Origin: Acanthacorydalis orientalis
Lineage: Eukaryota > Arthropoda > Insecta > Megaloptera > Corydalidae
DNA: 64,000 bases
Assembly: GCA_034766995.1 (NCBI GenBank)
Contig: CM068315.1
Span: forward strand, 4,661,236 to 4,725,235
Direction: 5' to 3'
The stretch's first letter is position 1, and each line of letters starts with the position of its first letter. A program made the position numbers and the translations under genes. A model generated the notes under the pieces. The model was not told the origin of the DNA. It saw only the letters and a program-made list of their open reading frames with translations, and did no database searches. This document shows, piece by piece, positions 12,759 to 26,029 of this stretch.

Positions 12759-14436
12759 TTTTTATGTACATTTTCGTTCTCTTTGCACTGATCTTTTCTT
12801 ATGAAATATACGTTTTTATCTTTTTAAAAAATCAAATATAAAATATTTAAATGGAATAAAATAAACTTGATATTTGTTTATGAATATTAATATGTTTTAT
12901 TAATAGTGATACAGAAGAATCATTTTTCACTATACATTGTGCGGACGGAAGTGTACAATTCTGCAAATTTGTAAAGTGGAAAATATGGACAATTTTTGTA
13001 TCATAGTCCTATTTTCTGTTTATTATTGTTTCTCACGTTAAATTGTGTTTTATTAAATTATCTCTCTAAAATCGCATTTTTTTAATTCAACGAGAGTTCA
13101 AGAATTATTTAAAAAGAGTTAAATTTAATTTAGTGGTAGTTTTTTCATGGTTTGATTATTCGTTATTTCTATGAGATAGAAAAAAATAAGAACTGAACAA
13201 AAATTGAAAACTATGTATTTTAAAACCGTTAATTTATTTTCTTGAATGACTAGAACAGTACTTTCTTACAAAAAAAATATATGCAAACTATTAAAGAACT
13301 TAAGAACTCAAGTTTTTTATCCATTAAGTTTGATCCTATATAATTTACATTGTTTTTGGAACTATAATAGGCTTTAATATAAAAAAACTAAATAAAGATT
13401 TATACGCCTTGAAATACATAAGATGTGTTCTTTTTATATCGATATTATAATAAATTTTAATAGAGAGTATGATTATTTTAATTTAATAATCTATAGGAGT
13501 TGAAATTAAAATTAATAATTTCATTATTACTAAAAGAGTATGTTTTAAAATTTCAAACAATAAATCAGTGCTTTTAGCATGTCATATGTTCTATTTTTAA
13601 TTTTGTATTAAATATATCAAAATTAAGGTTTCTTATTCCTTTTTTAAAACTGGTTTAGTAAATACATGCTTCTGATGAATAGACAATACGAATTCAGTTT
13701 TTGATCGTTTCTTTTTCAAATATATATGTATGTCGACGTTTCCTTTTATCATTATAATTACAATAACAGTGCCAGTTAACGATCGATAATCCGTAAAGGA
13801 GCATATTTTAATATCATTTTCGCCAATAGTGAAAATATAAATTTAAATACGAGGCAGATGGTTCGACAGCAATCTTTGTTATGCAGATACAGTCTTATAC
13901 ATATTAATGAATGTGTCTTTCTCCAGATAACTTGATAGTGTTTACGTATTTGAGGAGATATTGTCGAGAAGAAAAATATGTACACTTTTTCTATTTTACG
14001 AATATAAGTTAACACTATATAAAGTAGTACTAATAATTTCATTCTGCTCATTTCTTCAACAACTTTGTATTTCTATTTCATAATTATAAAAATTAAATAT
14101 TAATAATATTTTATGGTTGATTATAACGAACAATAACTTAGAGACATTGTATACAAAAGCAAGAAAAATATTTGTTTGAAGAACATCATTTATTTTTAGT
14201 CAGAACAGAAAAAATCAAATGGTATATTAATATTTTTTTAATATATAAAATAGGTTCTCTTAATATTTATTTAGTTCTTAATATTATTTTCTTATTAAAA
14301 GATTGGTCTGTTCTTGATCAATTAAAAAAATAATTCCTGTGTAGTCAAAATTTTAAATAATTTAATAATAATAACTTGTACTTAATTTACAGTGTGCCTG
14401 TATGTATATTGGTGCATTTTTTAAAGAACATTTTTT

Positions 14437-14547
<111 letters not shown>

Positions 14548-15615
14548 ATAGAATGTAAAATTTGTACTTTATATTTTCTACTATATTAACTATATTAACG
14601 TTTTGTATCTGAAATATCAAGGAACCTTAGACTGTATTTATTGATGTTCATATTTTTTTCAATTGAAAATGAACAACAGTGTTGAAACATACGAAATAAT
14701 AAGGAAAGTTATTTGATATATAAGAAATAAATGTGCATTCAGTTAGAGTTAATTTTGATGTATATTTGACTATTAATTGGTGATTAATATACAATTGAAA
14801 TGCGATTAAAATAGAAAGCCATATATGTATATATGGTTTTTTAATAACAGTTGGTTCTGATGGTGCGTTTATAAATTATTTTTAATTTCTTTTAATAGAT
14901 AATTATAATTTAGAGTTTGAAAGATTTAATGAGTTTTTACATATTGTTATAAAAGTAAAATAAAGTAATGTTAATTTAAAACGGTGTTGTGAAATGAAGT
15001 TTAATTTATGATATCAAGTCAGTATATTTTTATCCTCGTCATATTGTTTTGACTACTTGAAAATTAATTTAAGGTAAGTTTGTGTTTATTCATTAGAAAC
15101 TATTTTTAAATATGATTCCGTTATTACTAAATGCTATCATTCTGAAGAAATATTTATATTAAATTAATTAATTATACTTATAAAATAAATAAATATTCTT
15201 TTTAAACATTAAATGAAGAGAAAAACATTGTTTCGGTAGTGTAAAGTATCTTTTATGTTTTATTTTGAAATATTTCATAAAACCGTGTAACAATTTAAAG
15301 GTTTTTTTGACATTTCAATACTATTTATTTATAGAATACTGTTGTAAAAATGAGGTAGTTATTACTAATGATGATGTATTTTATTTACTGGGGTATTTTT
15401 GCAGAATTAATGCTTAAGCTGTAAAATATTGTTTATTACTATTTTTTTTTTGAAAACTTTAATGGTTTTTGGTAGAATACAGATAATTGTGTATGAAAAT
15501 AAATACAATTTTATCTGTGAGTAAATATTTTTTTTATTAATATTCAAGGATGAACTTATTAATAAATAATTTTTCATATATGACAATAATTAATTATCAT
15601 TATGAAAAATAAAAT

Positions 15616-15618
<3 letters not shown>

Positions 15619-15682
<64 letters not shown>
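15619..15682. repeat. (TA)32 microsatellite
   Basis: About 64 bp of pure alternating AT. Confidence 0.95.
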
Positions 15683-15686
<4 letters not shown>

Positions 15687-16430
15687 AATACTTTTTGTAC
15701 ATTTTTACTGAAATACAAGTAATTGAAACCAGTTAATTAATACCATTCTGTGCTTATAATTTGGTTTCGATTATTCCGAAAAATATTGTAAACAAAATAT
15801 ATTTTTATTGGACCAAAAAATATCCTCACCAAGGACCCAATTGGATTTTTGTGAAGTATTATTCATTTCAAAAAAATGAAATAATACGTGTTTGATTTTT
15901 TTGAATAGTTTATTCATTATTTTGAAATATTTTGCTTTTTAAATGGTTATGTAAAATTTTCCCAATAATATACATTCTAATATCGTTTTACTAATTTAGT
16001 AAAGAAAGTCGTTCAAACTATTTAATAATATTAAAAGATTTAATAATTCTTATTCAAAATAAATTCTATATATATATATATATATATGCTACTTATGAAA
16101 CATCTTATTTGTTATATAATATTTTCAAGTTAAATAAATTCTGTCAACATGAAAAGGGTATAGTGTTTGATGTTATAACTTGTCGTTAAAGTTAATCAAA
16201 CATTTCGAATCTGAATCAGCCCTCTACAGATTTTATTCTTACGTTTTGTCTAATTTTACTGTGGTTTATATTGTGTACTGCTGAACTTATTCGCGGTTCT
16301 TAATAAAATGATTGTGTTGAATGAAATTTTCAATTACATTAATTATGAGTAGAGAAAAAGGAATGTGATTCTAAATGTAAGTAAAAAAATAGTTAAATTT
16401 CAAACGTCAAATATTTATTACAGCATATAG

Positions 16431-16431
<1 letters not shown>

Positions 16432-16489
<58 letters not shown>
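16432..16489. repeat. (TA)n microsatellite
   Basis: About 58 bp of pure alternating AT. Confidence 0.95.
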
Positions 16490-16492
<3 letters not shown>

Positions 16493-17379
16493 TAAGGTTA
16501 TATATTTTTTTCTATTTACTGAATATATTTTATCTCCTTTTATAATATATTTATGATATTTATCTTTAGTATAGAAAATAAGATTGAGTAAAACACAACT
16601 GTAACGTTTAATACATGTTCTAAAATTTAATTTCTTAATTGAAATTACAAATAAATTTCATATTGATAATATAATGAACATTTTAAGACATATTTTAAAA
16701 TATTGATTAAATTGGTAATATAAAAAGACACAGTGCTGATATGCTTACATTTTCGTTTTTTTTCTTTATTAAAATAATTTTTTTTTCTAATTTCTTAGTA
16801 ATTATTTTTTAAATTCAGTCAAGATTGTATATTTATTGAATAATAAAAAATAGGCATATAAATATAACTATTTATCGAGTTTAATAGAATTATTTTTCTC
16901 AAATTATTAATGGAATTTATTTATTGAGAAAATAAGAAGTGGAAGTATGAAATTTATGTCGTAATTTTTTAACGGATTTATATATAATAATATAATTCTT
17001 GCATATTTGTAAGAAAACTAATATACAATAAAATTATAACAATGATTAAATTTTTTTTCATACTATAAACTAGAAACATTTTTCTAATAAAAAATGTTCA
17101 ATAAATGAGTATTAATCATTTTTGATCGTTGTTTGTATGTATTTTGATGGATATGCCGTCTTCTTCAGAGCACCAAGGTAGAAAAAAGATTTGTACTTTA
17201 GCGCTTCATTTGTGAAAAAACGAATACACGTACGAGTTTTCAAATGTTTCCATAGGTTTGATTTCAATCTGACTATCGATCTCTGATCTAAAATTAACGA
17301 TTTAAGGGAAAAAGCGCACCGTATAAAAAATAGCACACTAAATATATCACACAGTTGAGGCAATAAAAAAAATAAACTC

Positions 17380-17960
17380 TCATGCTAAATACCATTGACC
17401 CCATCTAGGACACACACGAGAACACAATGCGGCAGAACATGCAACAATATAATATATTTCGTTTGCGTAATAGATTTCAAGGCATTGTCCATAAGATACG
17501 ACATTGCTAGGGCTCCCGTTGTACTCGTGTCTTCGTTCTTCTCCATATTATTCTGTTTGTTACCGTGTTGTACATTGTAGAATAACACCTCTGCGTCCAT
17601 CTATGTGCCGCGTCGACGATGCCCTGTTTTATGGATTGGCGTACGTGCAATAGATTAGATTGTGGATGTTCCCGTGAGAGTATGAAAGAAGTCGAACCCA
17701 TGGTGTTGCAGGCACCGGTGTGGCGTGTCACTGTTACTGAATTGGACATTGGAGAACCGCATTTCTGTACCCCGTTCCGGTTAGTTCTGTTATAACACCA
17801 GTATAGACTAACGGACCAACGAGGTCCTATGGGGCAAATTCGATGTATGTGTAGCCATACTGTAACCGTTGTTGCGGCGGATGGTCAATACGTTTGATTA
17901 TTTTGTTATGAGTCCGCTGTGAAATTTCGAAATTCGTATAGACAGAGACTAATGAAATTA
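17380..17960. other. GC-richer, repeat-free island
   Basis: About 580 bp with clearly higher GC and many CpGs (GCGTCGACGATGCCC at about 17610, TTGTTGCGGCGGATGG at about 17870), free of microsatellites. Open frames of 60-80 codons exist on both strands but overlap each other and match no family I know. The contrast with the flanking DNA suggests a conserved regulatory block or a non-coding exon. Confidence 0.4.
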
Positions 17961-19389
17961 ATCCATTGAATTGTTGTTATAACAACTGGTCTTCTGAATT
18001 GTTCATGGATACAATCGATAACATTAAATTTTAGTTAAAAATAAAACTAGAGAAATAAATGCACGCTTACAAGATTTTGTTGAAAATAAAAATAACATTT
18101 TGTTTTAGTTTAAGGTATCACTTTCTGTAAAATCATCTATTTTCTAATAAAATAATTGTCAGTGCTAATTAAAGTATTGATTTTAATCTTTGTACAATTA
18201 TATATTTATTTTTCCATAGAATTGTTCAAAATAAAGAAAAAACCCAGTAATTTAAAAATCGCATTGATAGTAAAAAAAAACTGATTAATGAATTTAATAA
18301 ATGCGTTGTGTTTTATATAATAGCAGCTATTAATAATATTAATATAGTTTATGAAAAAAAAATATCTTTTCTTGATCACTAAAAATCTTTGTTGAAAACA
18401 TTTCAAAAAATTCTTCGTAATAATATGAAAACATCGTTTGTGTTTATTGAGACTATTTTCGATAAAAATATACTAAAATTTTAATAGATAAAAATAAGAT
18501 TATTACTATATTAATGGATTAAAAAAGAGACGAAATTAAATAAAAATGCATTGAGAACAGAATAATATATATATATATATACTTGTATGTAGAGTTGTGT
18601 TTATCCCGAATAGATGTACGCTGTTGAAAAATGTATCTATGAAAGTCATAAGCGTGTGTACCTTATTTTACAGCGAACATAAAATTCTTATATGGTCTCG
18701 GGAGGTACAAAAAAAGTTTTCTGTTGGTACCAACTTCACAAGAAACATTCAAGAACGCCAAGGCGTCTATGCAAAGTCAAACGCAAAATTGTAGCATTGA
18801 GATTGCCTCGGGGGTATTGGCGTCTTGCGATTGCTTTTAGAAATGTGCATACGGATGTCTGTAAATTATGTACTCATATTATTATGCTATGTATTGAAAA
18901 GAGATTTTATTGTGTCTAAAATTTAAATATGTAAAATTGTTGAATATTTTTTTTTTATATTAGAAATAGCAAAGCTACGAATTTATTTGAAATTATGTGG
19001 ATATGAAAAATATGAAGTAAAAGTATGTTTTTATTATGATTTTGAAAAAAGTTATGCATTTTTTATTACTGATATTGGTTTTATTTTGATATTTTTTTAA
19101 AAATATATTGAATTAAGAAAAACCATTATTTTATCAAGACTTTCTTTGGTAAAGTTAAGATGTTAGGAGATAGTCGACAGTTTCAAACAATAATATAAAT
19201 AAAAGAAACTAATTCATTTTATTCGATAAAATGTTTTTAGTTATAATTATTTTCATTATTCAATTCAGTATATTGAAAACTAGCACCGCAATTTGTGTTT
19301 CGTGTTATTATATTTCAAGAGTACAATTAATTTAATTTATTTGTCTGTCTTGATTGCCATTTAATGATAAGTTTGGTGCGATTTATGTT
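17961..19389. other. AT-rich interval; minor GC patch at 18590-18860
   Basis: Mostly AT-rich DNA with a short (TA)n near 18565. A patch at 18590-18860 has higher GC and overlapping short open frames without a recognisable motif. No gene is called. Confidence 0.5.
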
Positions 19390-19920
19390 TTAAATGAGCA
19401 GGTTACTAAAATCTCTTCATACAACAAGTTTTAGTTAGACATTAAGGGAGGTAAGCTACACATTTCTCTATGATGTTTCGATGCAGTATAAATTAAATAA
19501 GAAATTTCGATAGGTTGTATGTCCGCTTATCATTCATTCACTAAGCACAACTGAAACGATCTACTTTTAAAAAATTAGTGACCAGCGATGAAAAATAGAT
19601 CTTTTACAATAAAGTCCCTGAAATGGCTTTGGGAAAAAATTATGTTTGCTACTATTGTGAAATCGAAATCCAGTTACATTCATGGAATTATTACATACCT
19701 TCCTATTACATTCATGGAAAGTAATGCTTTATATTTAGCGGGATTGGCGAAGAATTATCTGCTATTAGTTCTTGGTTAGCAACAAAATAATTTATTTGCA
19801 GAAATAATGCTTTTGAATGGATGATTTGAAAATAACCATCCAGGAAAAACGACCAACATTGATGCAAAAAAGGGCTTTGTGCTTTGTTACCATATTACAG
19901 ACTACACACACACACACACG

Positions 19921-19957
<37 letters not shown>

Positions 19958-20200
19958 GACTAATAAAGAGAAGTTCTTAGTAGTTGGATAGATTTTTTTT
20001 AAGTCACATTCAATATTTATCAGACATTGTACCTTCATATAACACCTTCTGCTCCAAATAGTTCGAATAGAAAACATTTGAAATGTCAGAGGCCATCAAG
20101 AATCATTTGAAAACCTTTCTCCTGAGAAAATGTGACCAATTTTCTGTGCATGGAATTATTAAATTGCGCGAAAGACGTTATCGTTAATATAAAATCGTAT
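19390..20200 (+). mobile_element. mariner transposase relic (degenerate)
   Basis: Broken reading frames on the + strand preserve mariner landmarks in the right order. There is a linker resembling LDVWVPHKLNEK (about 19470-19510). Next comes the first catalytic segment as LVTSDEK followed by IFYNKVP (about 19575), then SWKVMLYIWRDWRRIICYEF-like sequence (about 19710), then QEKRPTLMQKRALCFVTI and HTHT in place of the HDNARPHT segment (about 19845-19920). A C-terminal end reads DQFSVHGIIKLRERRYR (about 20135). Many stops and frameshifts are present, so it is dead. A CA/TA microsatellite interrupts it at 19905-19951. Terminal repeats were not found. Confidence 0.7.
19905..19951. repeat. (CA)n(TA)n microsatellite inside the mariner relic
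   Basis: An AC run followed by a TA run sits exactly after the codons that correspond to RPHT of the transposase. Confidence 0.9.
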
Positions 20201-21208
20201 CAATTAATTGTACGTTTATTATTGAAAAAATCCTTTTTTTTAGTATAATAAAATAATATTATTTTTTTTTGAAAAAAAGAATGAATTTTTTGATAAATCT
20301 GATATTTTTACTATGTTCGAAATGTTTATTCGATTTTATGCTACCAAAACAATTTTTTGTACTAAATTTTATAGTACATCTATGAATAAATATTTAGAAT
20401 TGTTCCAAAACTTGCGAATCGCATTAAAATGCAAACCGTACAACTACATAGAGCCGATATATAACCCAAAATCTCTCCACAAGGTTACGTTATAACTTGC
20501 TTTACTTGGACTTGTATGCCTAAGGCACAAAACTCATGCTCCATCGTCGATTCGTATTGATTCATTGTGTTTGAAAATAATGTTCATATAGCATAATAAT
20601 GGTGTGTATATGCGTTACCCATATATAACATGATGGTAAATGTAATATGAAACGGCAAACGCATATATATGTACATACATGCATGAAATCTCTGTGGTTC
20701 CTGGTAAAACTTTCGTCACAAAGTCTTCGAATACGGAATCATATGTGTTCTGCGGATGGAATATTGGAGTAAGTTATAACTGGTTGTATTTCTTGCCATT
20801 TGCAGTCATGTTATGTTTTATGAAATATATTTCATTTATGTTTTGATGTAACAGATATATTAAAAATAAATTGAAAAAGGGAAAAATAATTTAGTAATTC
20901 AATAAATAAAATTCTATTATTTTTAATAGGTAAATCGAAAATAAATGTATTTTTTAGTATTCGATAAGTATCACAGAAAAATATTCATTTCATTAGAATA
21001 ATTTGCTTTTATAATTAGATACAATTTCATTTTATCCCCATCAACTTTTCTATTTGTTTTTTTAAAGTCTGGAGAATTTAATGTAAAAACTGACTAATAT
21101 CACATTTTAATTTAATATTCATTAATCGTAATCTTATTTTGAGAATAAACTTTGGAAAAAGTATCAAAAAATGTTCATTATGTATGAAAAAAATCTATGA
21201 AAATAGTG
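20201..21208. other. AT-rich interval, nothing recognised
   Basis: Mixed AT-rich sequence with a modestly GC-richer stretch at 20500-20790. No gene, transposon end or structured repeat is recognised. Confidence 0.5.
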
Positions 21209-21560
21209 TTAGGTGTAAAAATTAATTCGGTGCCTTTAAACTGAATCAATCAACTCTGTTTTAAATAAAAAAAATTTCGTCACTTTAGGACTTTGAAGTG
21301 CCACTCTGAATGTTTAAAAACATTATATATCTTGGTTAAGCAATTGTTATAACCTCACAAAATAGTAGTTAACAAAATGGCATCTAAAAAGCAGCATATG
21401 AAGCATTGCATCCTTTTCAAAAAAATCTAACCGTGGAAGAGGTCTGAAAATGCATTATGGATTCATAGATTCGAGGATTTAATTTAATTTAAATGTATTC
21501 CATTTTTTCGAAAACATTCATTTTCTATAAAAAAACCGCACTGAATTAATACTAAAACAT
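21209..21560 (+). mobile_element. Short mariner deletion derivative, copy 1
   Basis: Begins with the family terminus TTAGGTGTAAAAATTAATTC and ends with a decayed inverted version (CACTGAATTAATACTAAAA). Inside, ATGGCATCTAAAAAGCAGC at 21378 encodes the start of a mariner-like protein (MASKKQHMKHCILF). This copy is about 150 bp shorter than its relatives because a further internal segment has been lost. Confidence 0.75.
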
Positions 21561-22399
21561 TATTATTCAGGACAAAAATGTTGAATGTATTACATAAAAT
21601 ATATTTTCAACAGATATTCCTTATGTTTTATCACAAAAAAAGTGTCAGGAAATATAAATGGAACTAGTACGTTAAAGTGCATGATGTAATCTTGTGAAAA
21701 GTGTTTTCCTTTCTTAAGACGTTCATCGTATCAAAAGATATTGGATTTACTAGCAAAATCGTCTACTTAAAATTTATGTCAATGGCCTTGACAGTAAGCA
21801 GTCGGTCATAAAGTTTATATTGCAGGACGATTAACGTGTAAACCTCGTAAAAAGTAAATTGTTCTATTAAAATTTTAATGAATATAGTTCGATCAAATGT
21901 TCGTTACCCAGATGAAACAAAACTTTAATTATAACAGCAGATGTTACAATGAACGTCATTATGCAAGCCAAGCATTTTAATGTTTATTGAAAACGTATAC
22001 CCAAGTGCATACTCGTTAATACACGTAGAAAGTTTGTTATAACTAGGGATGCATGCTATTCGCAATAATTTGAAAAGATCTTTTTTGCTGATACACATTT
22101 ACATACATACTGTTGTACACAAATGTTTGTATACTCGTTAAATATAAAAAATAATACAAGTTATTAATGCTGCTATCAGCATTTTTGATGATGTATTTAT
22201 AATATTTTTGGTAATACGATTGAAGTATAGATTCTTAAGAGCTAATTACTTTATGTAAGAATAAATATGAAATATGATAAAGAACATTTTTGAATAATTT
22301 ATTTGCAAATAAATAAATAAAATGTAATATAAATGTTTATGTCGAATAATTATTTGTATTTAATAATTGTGTTCTTTAATAATTGTTTTCAATTGTCCA

Positions 22400-22492
<93 letters not shown>

Positions 22493-22700
22493 CATATAAT
22501 CTTCAACTTTTTATTATAAAAATAACTGGTTTATTTATAAATAAAATTGTTTATTCAGTGATTTAAATATGTTATTGTGCTTTTATCATAAAAGATCAAA
22601 GGTTTATTGTTAAAAACAAATATAAATATGGTTTTAAGCTTTGCAAAGAAGCATTTTTTCTATTATTTATGTTTTGTGATGACTGGGAAATATGAAAATA
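21561..22700. other. AT-rich interval with a 96-bp TA tract
   Basis: No gene is recognised. An almost pure (TA)n tract with CA interruptions lies at 22401-22496. Confidence 0.5.
22401..22496. repeat. (TA)n microsatellite with CA interruptions
   Basis: About 96 bp of alternating TA broken by three TACA steps. Confidence 0.95.
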
Positions 22701-23204
22701 GAAGGTGTATAAATTGATTCGGTGTTTTTTCTTAGAAAACAAATGTTTACCGAAAAATGGAATATATTTCAAACCTCAACATGTCTCCCATTATTTTGTT
22801 TATTTTGCTCCATATGTCAGGTAACTGACGAAATCCTTGTTGAAAAAGATGACGTTTTTAAGTCGATGAAGTCTTCAATGCATTTTCGGATTTCTTTCAC
22901 TGTTTTAGCATCTTTTTCATGTTTTATGCATCACAACACATTCCTCCAAACTGGAATAAATTATTTCCGCGACTTAGATAGGATTTTTTTCAAAAGTATG
23001 TAATGCTTAATATGATGATTTTCGGACGCAATCGTATTCATTACTGTTTTGTGAGGTAATGTCAACTGCTCTACCAAAATGTCTAGTGTTTTTAAATTTT
23101 TTGTTTGGCACTTCAAAATCCTAAAACGACGAGAAAATGTTTTATTTTAAAACAGAGTTATGACACATTCAATTTAAAGGCACAGAATTAGTTTATACAT
23201 CTAA
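22701..23204 (-). mobile_element. Short mariner deletion derivative, copy 2
   Basis: 504 bp between AGGTGTATAAATTGATTCGG and its inverse (CAGAATTAGTTTATACATCT). On the - strand, MNTIASENHHIKHYI starts from an ATG near 23045. Further on come KDAKTVKEIRKCIEDFIDLK and a remnant of the mariner C-terminus. The middle of the transposase, including all catalytic aspartates, is absent. Confidence 0.85.
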
Positions 23205-23691
23205 TGTATATTTTAGTATCTTCCATTTAAGTAAAATTTTGATTGTATAGTTTTTTATATTTCTTAAATTGAATAAAATCTACTTAAATTAGAGACATTA
23301 ATATGAAACGAATCTCATGTCAAATCGATGTTAATATTAATTTTCTTGTAATACTCTATGAAAAAAATTTTCGTTTCTCAAAGTAATAATTAATTTTCTT
23401 ATAATCATTTGTTCATCATCTAAACCATACAGTTCAACTAAGTTATGTGACAAATCCTCAGAAGTATCGAATAACAAGTACATAAACTAATCGATTATTT
23501 TATCATAACTTATATTAACTGCTTAAATTTAGTTTTATTAAAAATTTAAAAATAAAATAGCTGTAATTGAAATAATTATGATTATTTTTAATTTATTACT
23601 CATTTACAATTGACTCTTTTTTCTAAATTTAGAAGTCAATATATTGTAAATGTAAATTTGAAAATATTCTACATGCACTTAATAATGTATC

Positions 23692-23696
<5 letters not shown>

Positions 23697-23763
<67 letters not shown>
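23697..23763. repeat. (TA)n microsatellite
   Basis: About 67 bp of pure alternating AT. Confidence 0.95.
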
Positions 23764-23767
<4 letters not shown>

Positions 23768-24738
23768 GTATTATCAGGAAACATTGAATATAAAATATGT
23801 TACAGGTGTGCTTTACAACACTTCAATTCTTTCAATTCTTTGTATATGTAACTTAAGTTATCGATTTCAAACATTTGTGTGCCGATTGCATTTCATCGCG
23901 TTCAGATATCGATATCTAGACACTGATTCCTTTTTTATTTTGTCAAATTCAAATACAATTCTATGCGCAAGTACACCACCGACGTGATAAATATTTGATG
24001 TTCTATTATAAATTCTAAATATTATTTACAGTCATCGAGTACTACCACAAACATTAGACACATCTGGTAGTAATATTTTGTTAATGGCCTTATTTTAACA
24101 TTTTTGTATTTTATATCACCGTTCGGATATATATTAGATTATACTAAGAATATATTGCTTATAATATCGCATAAATCAGATTGACTTTTAAATTAAGCAA
24201 CATTTTTGTACTGTGTGTAATGTGTAATTTTATATAAACCAAAAATTATTTTTATACACATTAAATAAATTGATATTTCGGTAAATAAACACAACATTAA
24301 TAATATTGTTTGAAAATGAATAAATAACGTTTATAAAAAATTGAAACCTTGTAAAAGTAGAGTACTTTTTTTAATTAACCATCTAGATTATAATCTAATT
24401 AAACTCATTTACGTACGTCAGAAACTGTGATGTGTATATACTTAGGCAGTGACATGTGATTTACTAAAAGTTGGTATATATTATACGAAAAGCGACTGGC
24501 GTAACTTTGTATAAACTGATATTCGAGAAAATCATTTGACAAGAACGTCATCGGAAATTTTAAATTAAATCTAATACAAAAATGAAAAAGAAATATTGCA
24601 ATGAAAATTCATTTACTCTTTTATACCTTTAACTTAAAAACTTTATAACCCATAACTTAATATTATTATATATAAATAATTAGTAATTATGAGAAAAAAT
24701 GCAATTGTTAACTCGTATGTAAATATTTATATAAAATA

Positions 24739-24740
<2 letters not shown>

Positions 24741-24799
<59 letters not shown>
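24741..24799. repeat. (TA)n microsatellite
   Basis: About 59 bp of alternating AT, ending 28 bp before the next mariner derivative. Confidence 0.95.
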
Positions 24800-24800
<1 letters not shown>

Positions 24801-24826
24801 TTTCCAAATAATATTCAATGAATATA

Positions 24827-25290
24827 TAAGGTGTACCAATTAATTCGGTGGCATTTTATAGAAAATTAATGTTTATGGAAAAATGAAATATATTTTAATT
24901 TTCAAAATATCGCTCATTATTTTGTATAACTTTGGATCATCTGTCTGGTAACTGGAATTTCCTGTCAAAAGAAGATGCCGGCTTTGAGTAGATCAAGTTT
25001 GTGTGTGTTTTATTCGACACAACACTTTCCTGCAAAGCTGAAAAAATTATTTCCGCGGCTTTGGGAGCATTTTTTTCAACTGCAATGCGAAAAGAATGCA
25101 ATACCTAATATGCTGCTTTTCGGATGCTATTGTGTTCACTACTGTTTTGTGAGGTTATACCGACTACTTGGCTAAGATATATAGTGTTTTTAAATGTTAA
25201 TATTGGCACAAGTCCTGAAACGACGAGAAATACAGAGTTAATTAAAAATAGAGTTATGATTGATTCAATTTAGATCTGTAGAACAGTATG
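24827..25290 (-). mobile_element. Short mariner deletion derivative, copy 3
   Basis: The left terminus GGTGTACCAATTAATTCGG is clear. The internal sequence follows the family order, including AAGATGCCGGCTTTGAG, a CCGCGGCTTTGGGAGCATTT block (the AEAA-like codons on the - strand) and CGACGAGAAATACAG. The right terminus after TTGATTCAATTTAGA is badly decayed, so the end coordinate is approximate. Confidence 0.7.
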
Positions 25291-25867
25291 TCGGACTGTA
25301 TACATAATAGGTTTTGATTTAATAAATGACATATGGATGTTGAGTAAACATTTAAGAATTCATATATTTATTTAAGAATAGATAATTTTTTCACGAATGT
25401 ATAATAGTAAAATATAGCTTATTTTTTATGGGTCGCACTTATAGATTCCATAACTTTATCACGAAATATTCATATAAAATAATTACTAATATATAACCCG
25501 TCAAAATTGAAGGGAAAATAGAGAGAAAAACATTTTATTGGGTTTTTCAACATAATATATTTAAACATAAATACATAAGAACACAACTTAATGAATTAAA
25601 CTTAAAACCTATGAGCTGACAAAGTAAACATTTATCATCAGCAAAGACTTTGTCCGGAGGACAAAGTGATGAGAAATATGGGTTTTTATTATATATATTA
25701 TTTAAACAATAGTGACGAAATAATAAAATTAGATATCTAGAATTATATATGAATATTTTTAAATTTGCTATTTTTACCTCTACTTTTTTGTGAAGCTTTA
25801 TTTTTCCTCTTTGTATATATATATATACATTTATATATATATATATTTACATTTGTATATGTATATA

Positions 25868-25900
<33 letters not shown>

Positions 25901-26029
25901 CACATATATAATGTGTACATGCACACAATAAAAACATTTTATTGTAAAGTAAATTATTACCTTGTTTGTATGTCAAAGGGCATGATGACTATCAAATGAT
26001 ATCGATAGTTAATTAATGCATCCAATCAC
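25291..26029. other. AT-rich interval with a small hairpin and TA tracts
   Basis: Contains a perfect 9-bp stem ACTTTGTCC/GGACAAAGT with a 3-base loop at 25647-25667, and interrupted (TA)n at 25818-25890. No gene is recognised. Confidence 0.5.

Larger units (their letters stand above)
23205..24826. other. AT-rich interval with TA tracts
   Basis: Long (TA)n tracts lie at 23697-23763 and 24741-24799. No gene or transposon is recognised between copies 2 and 3 of the deletion derivative. Confidence 0.5.

Noticed and set aside
22701..23204. Reading the 500-bp repeat as a small host gene
   Set aside because: The reading frames recur at seven loci between inverted termini and match mariner ends, so it is a transposon derivative.
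25647..25667. Hairpin ACTTTGTCC/GGACAAAGT as a terminator or regulatory RNA
   Set aside because: A lone 9-bp stem in eukaryotic intergenic DNA with no second copy or transcript context; kept only as a descriptive note.
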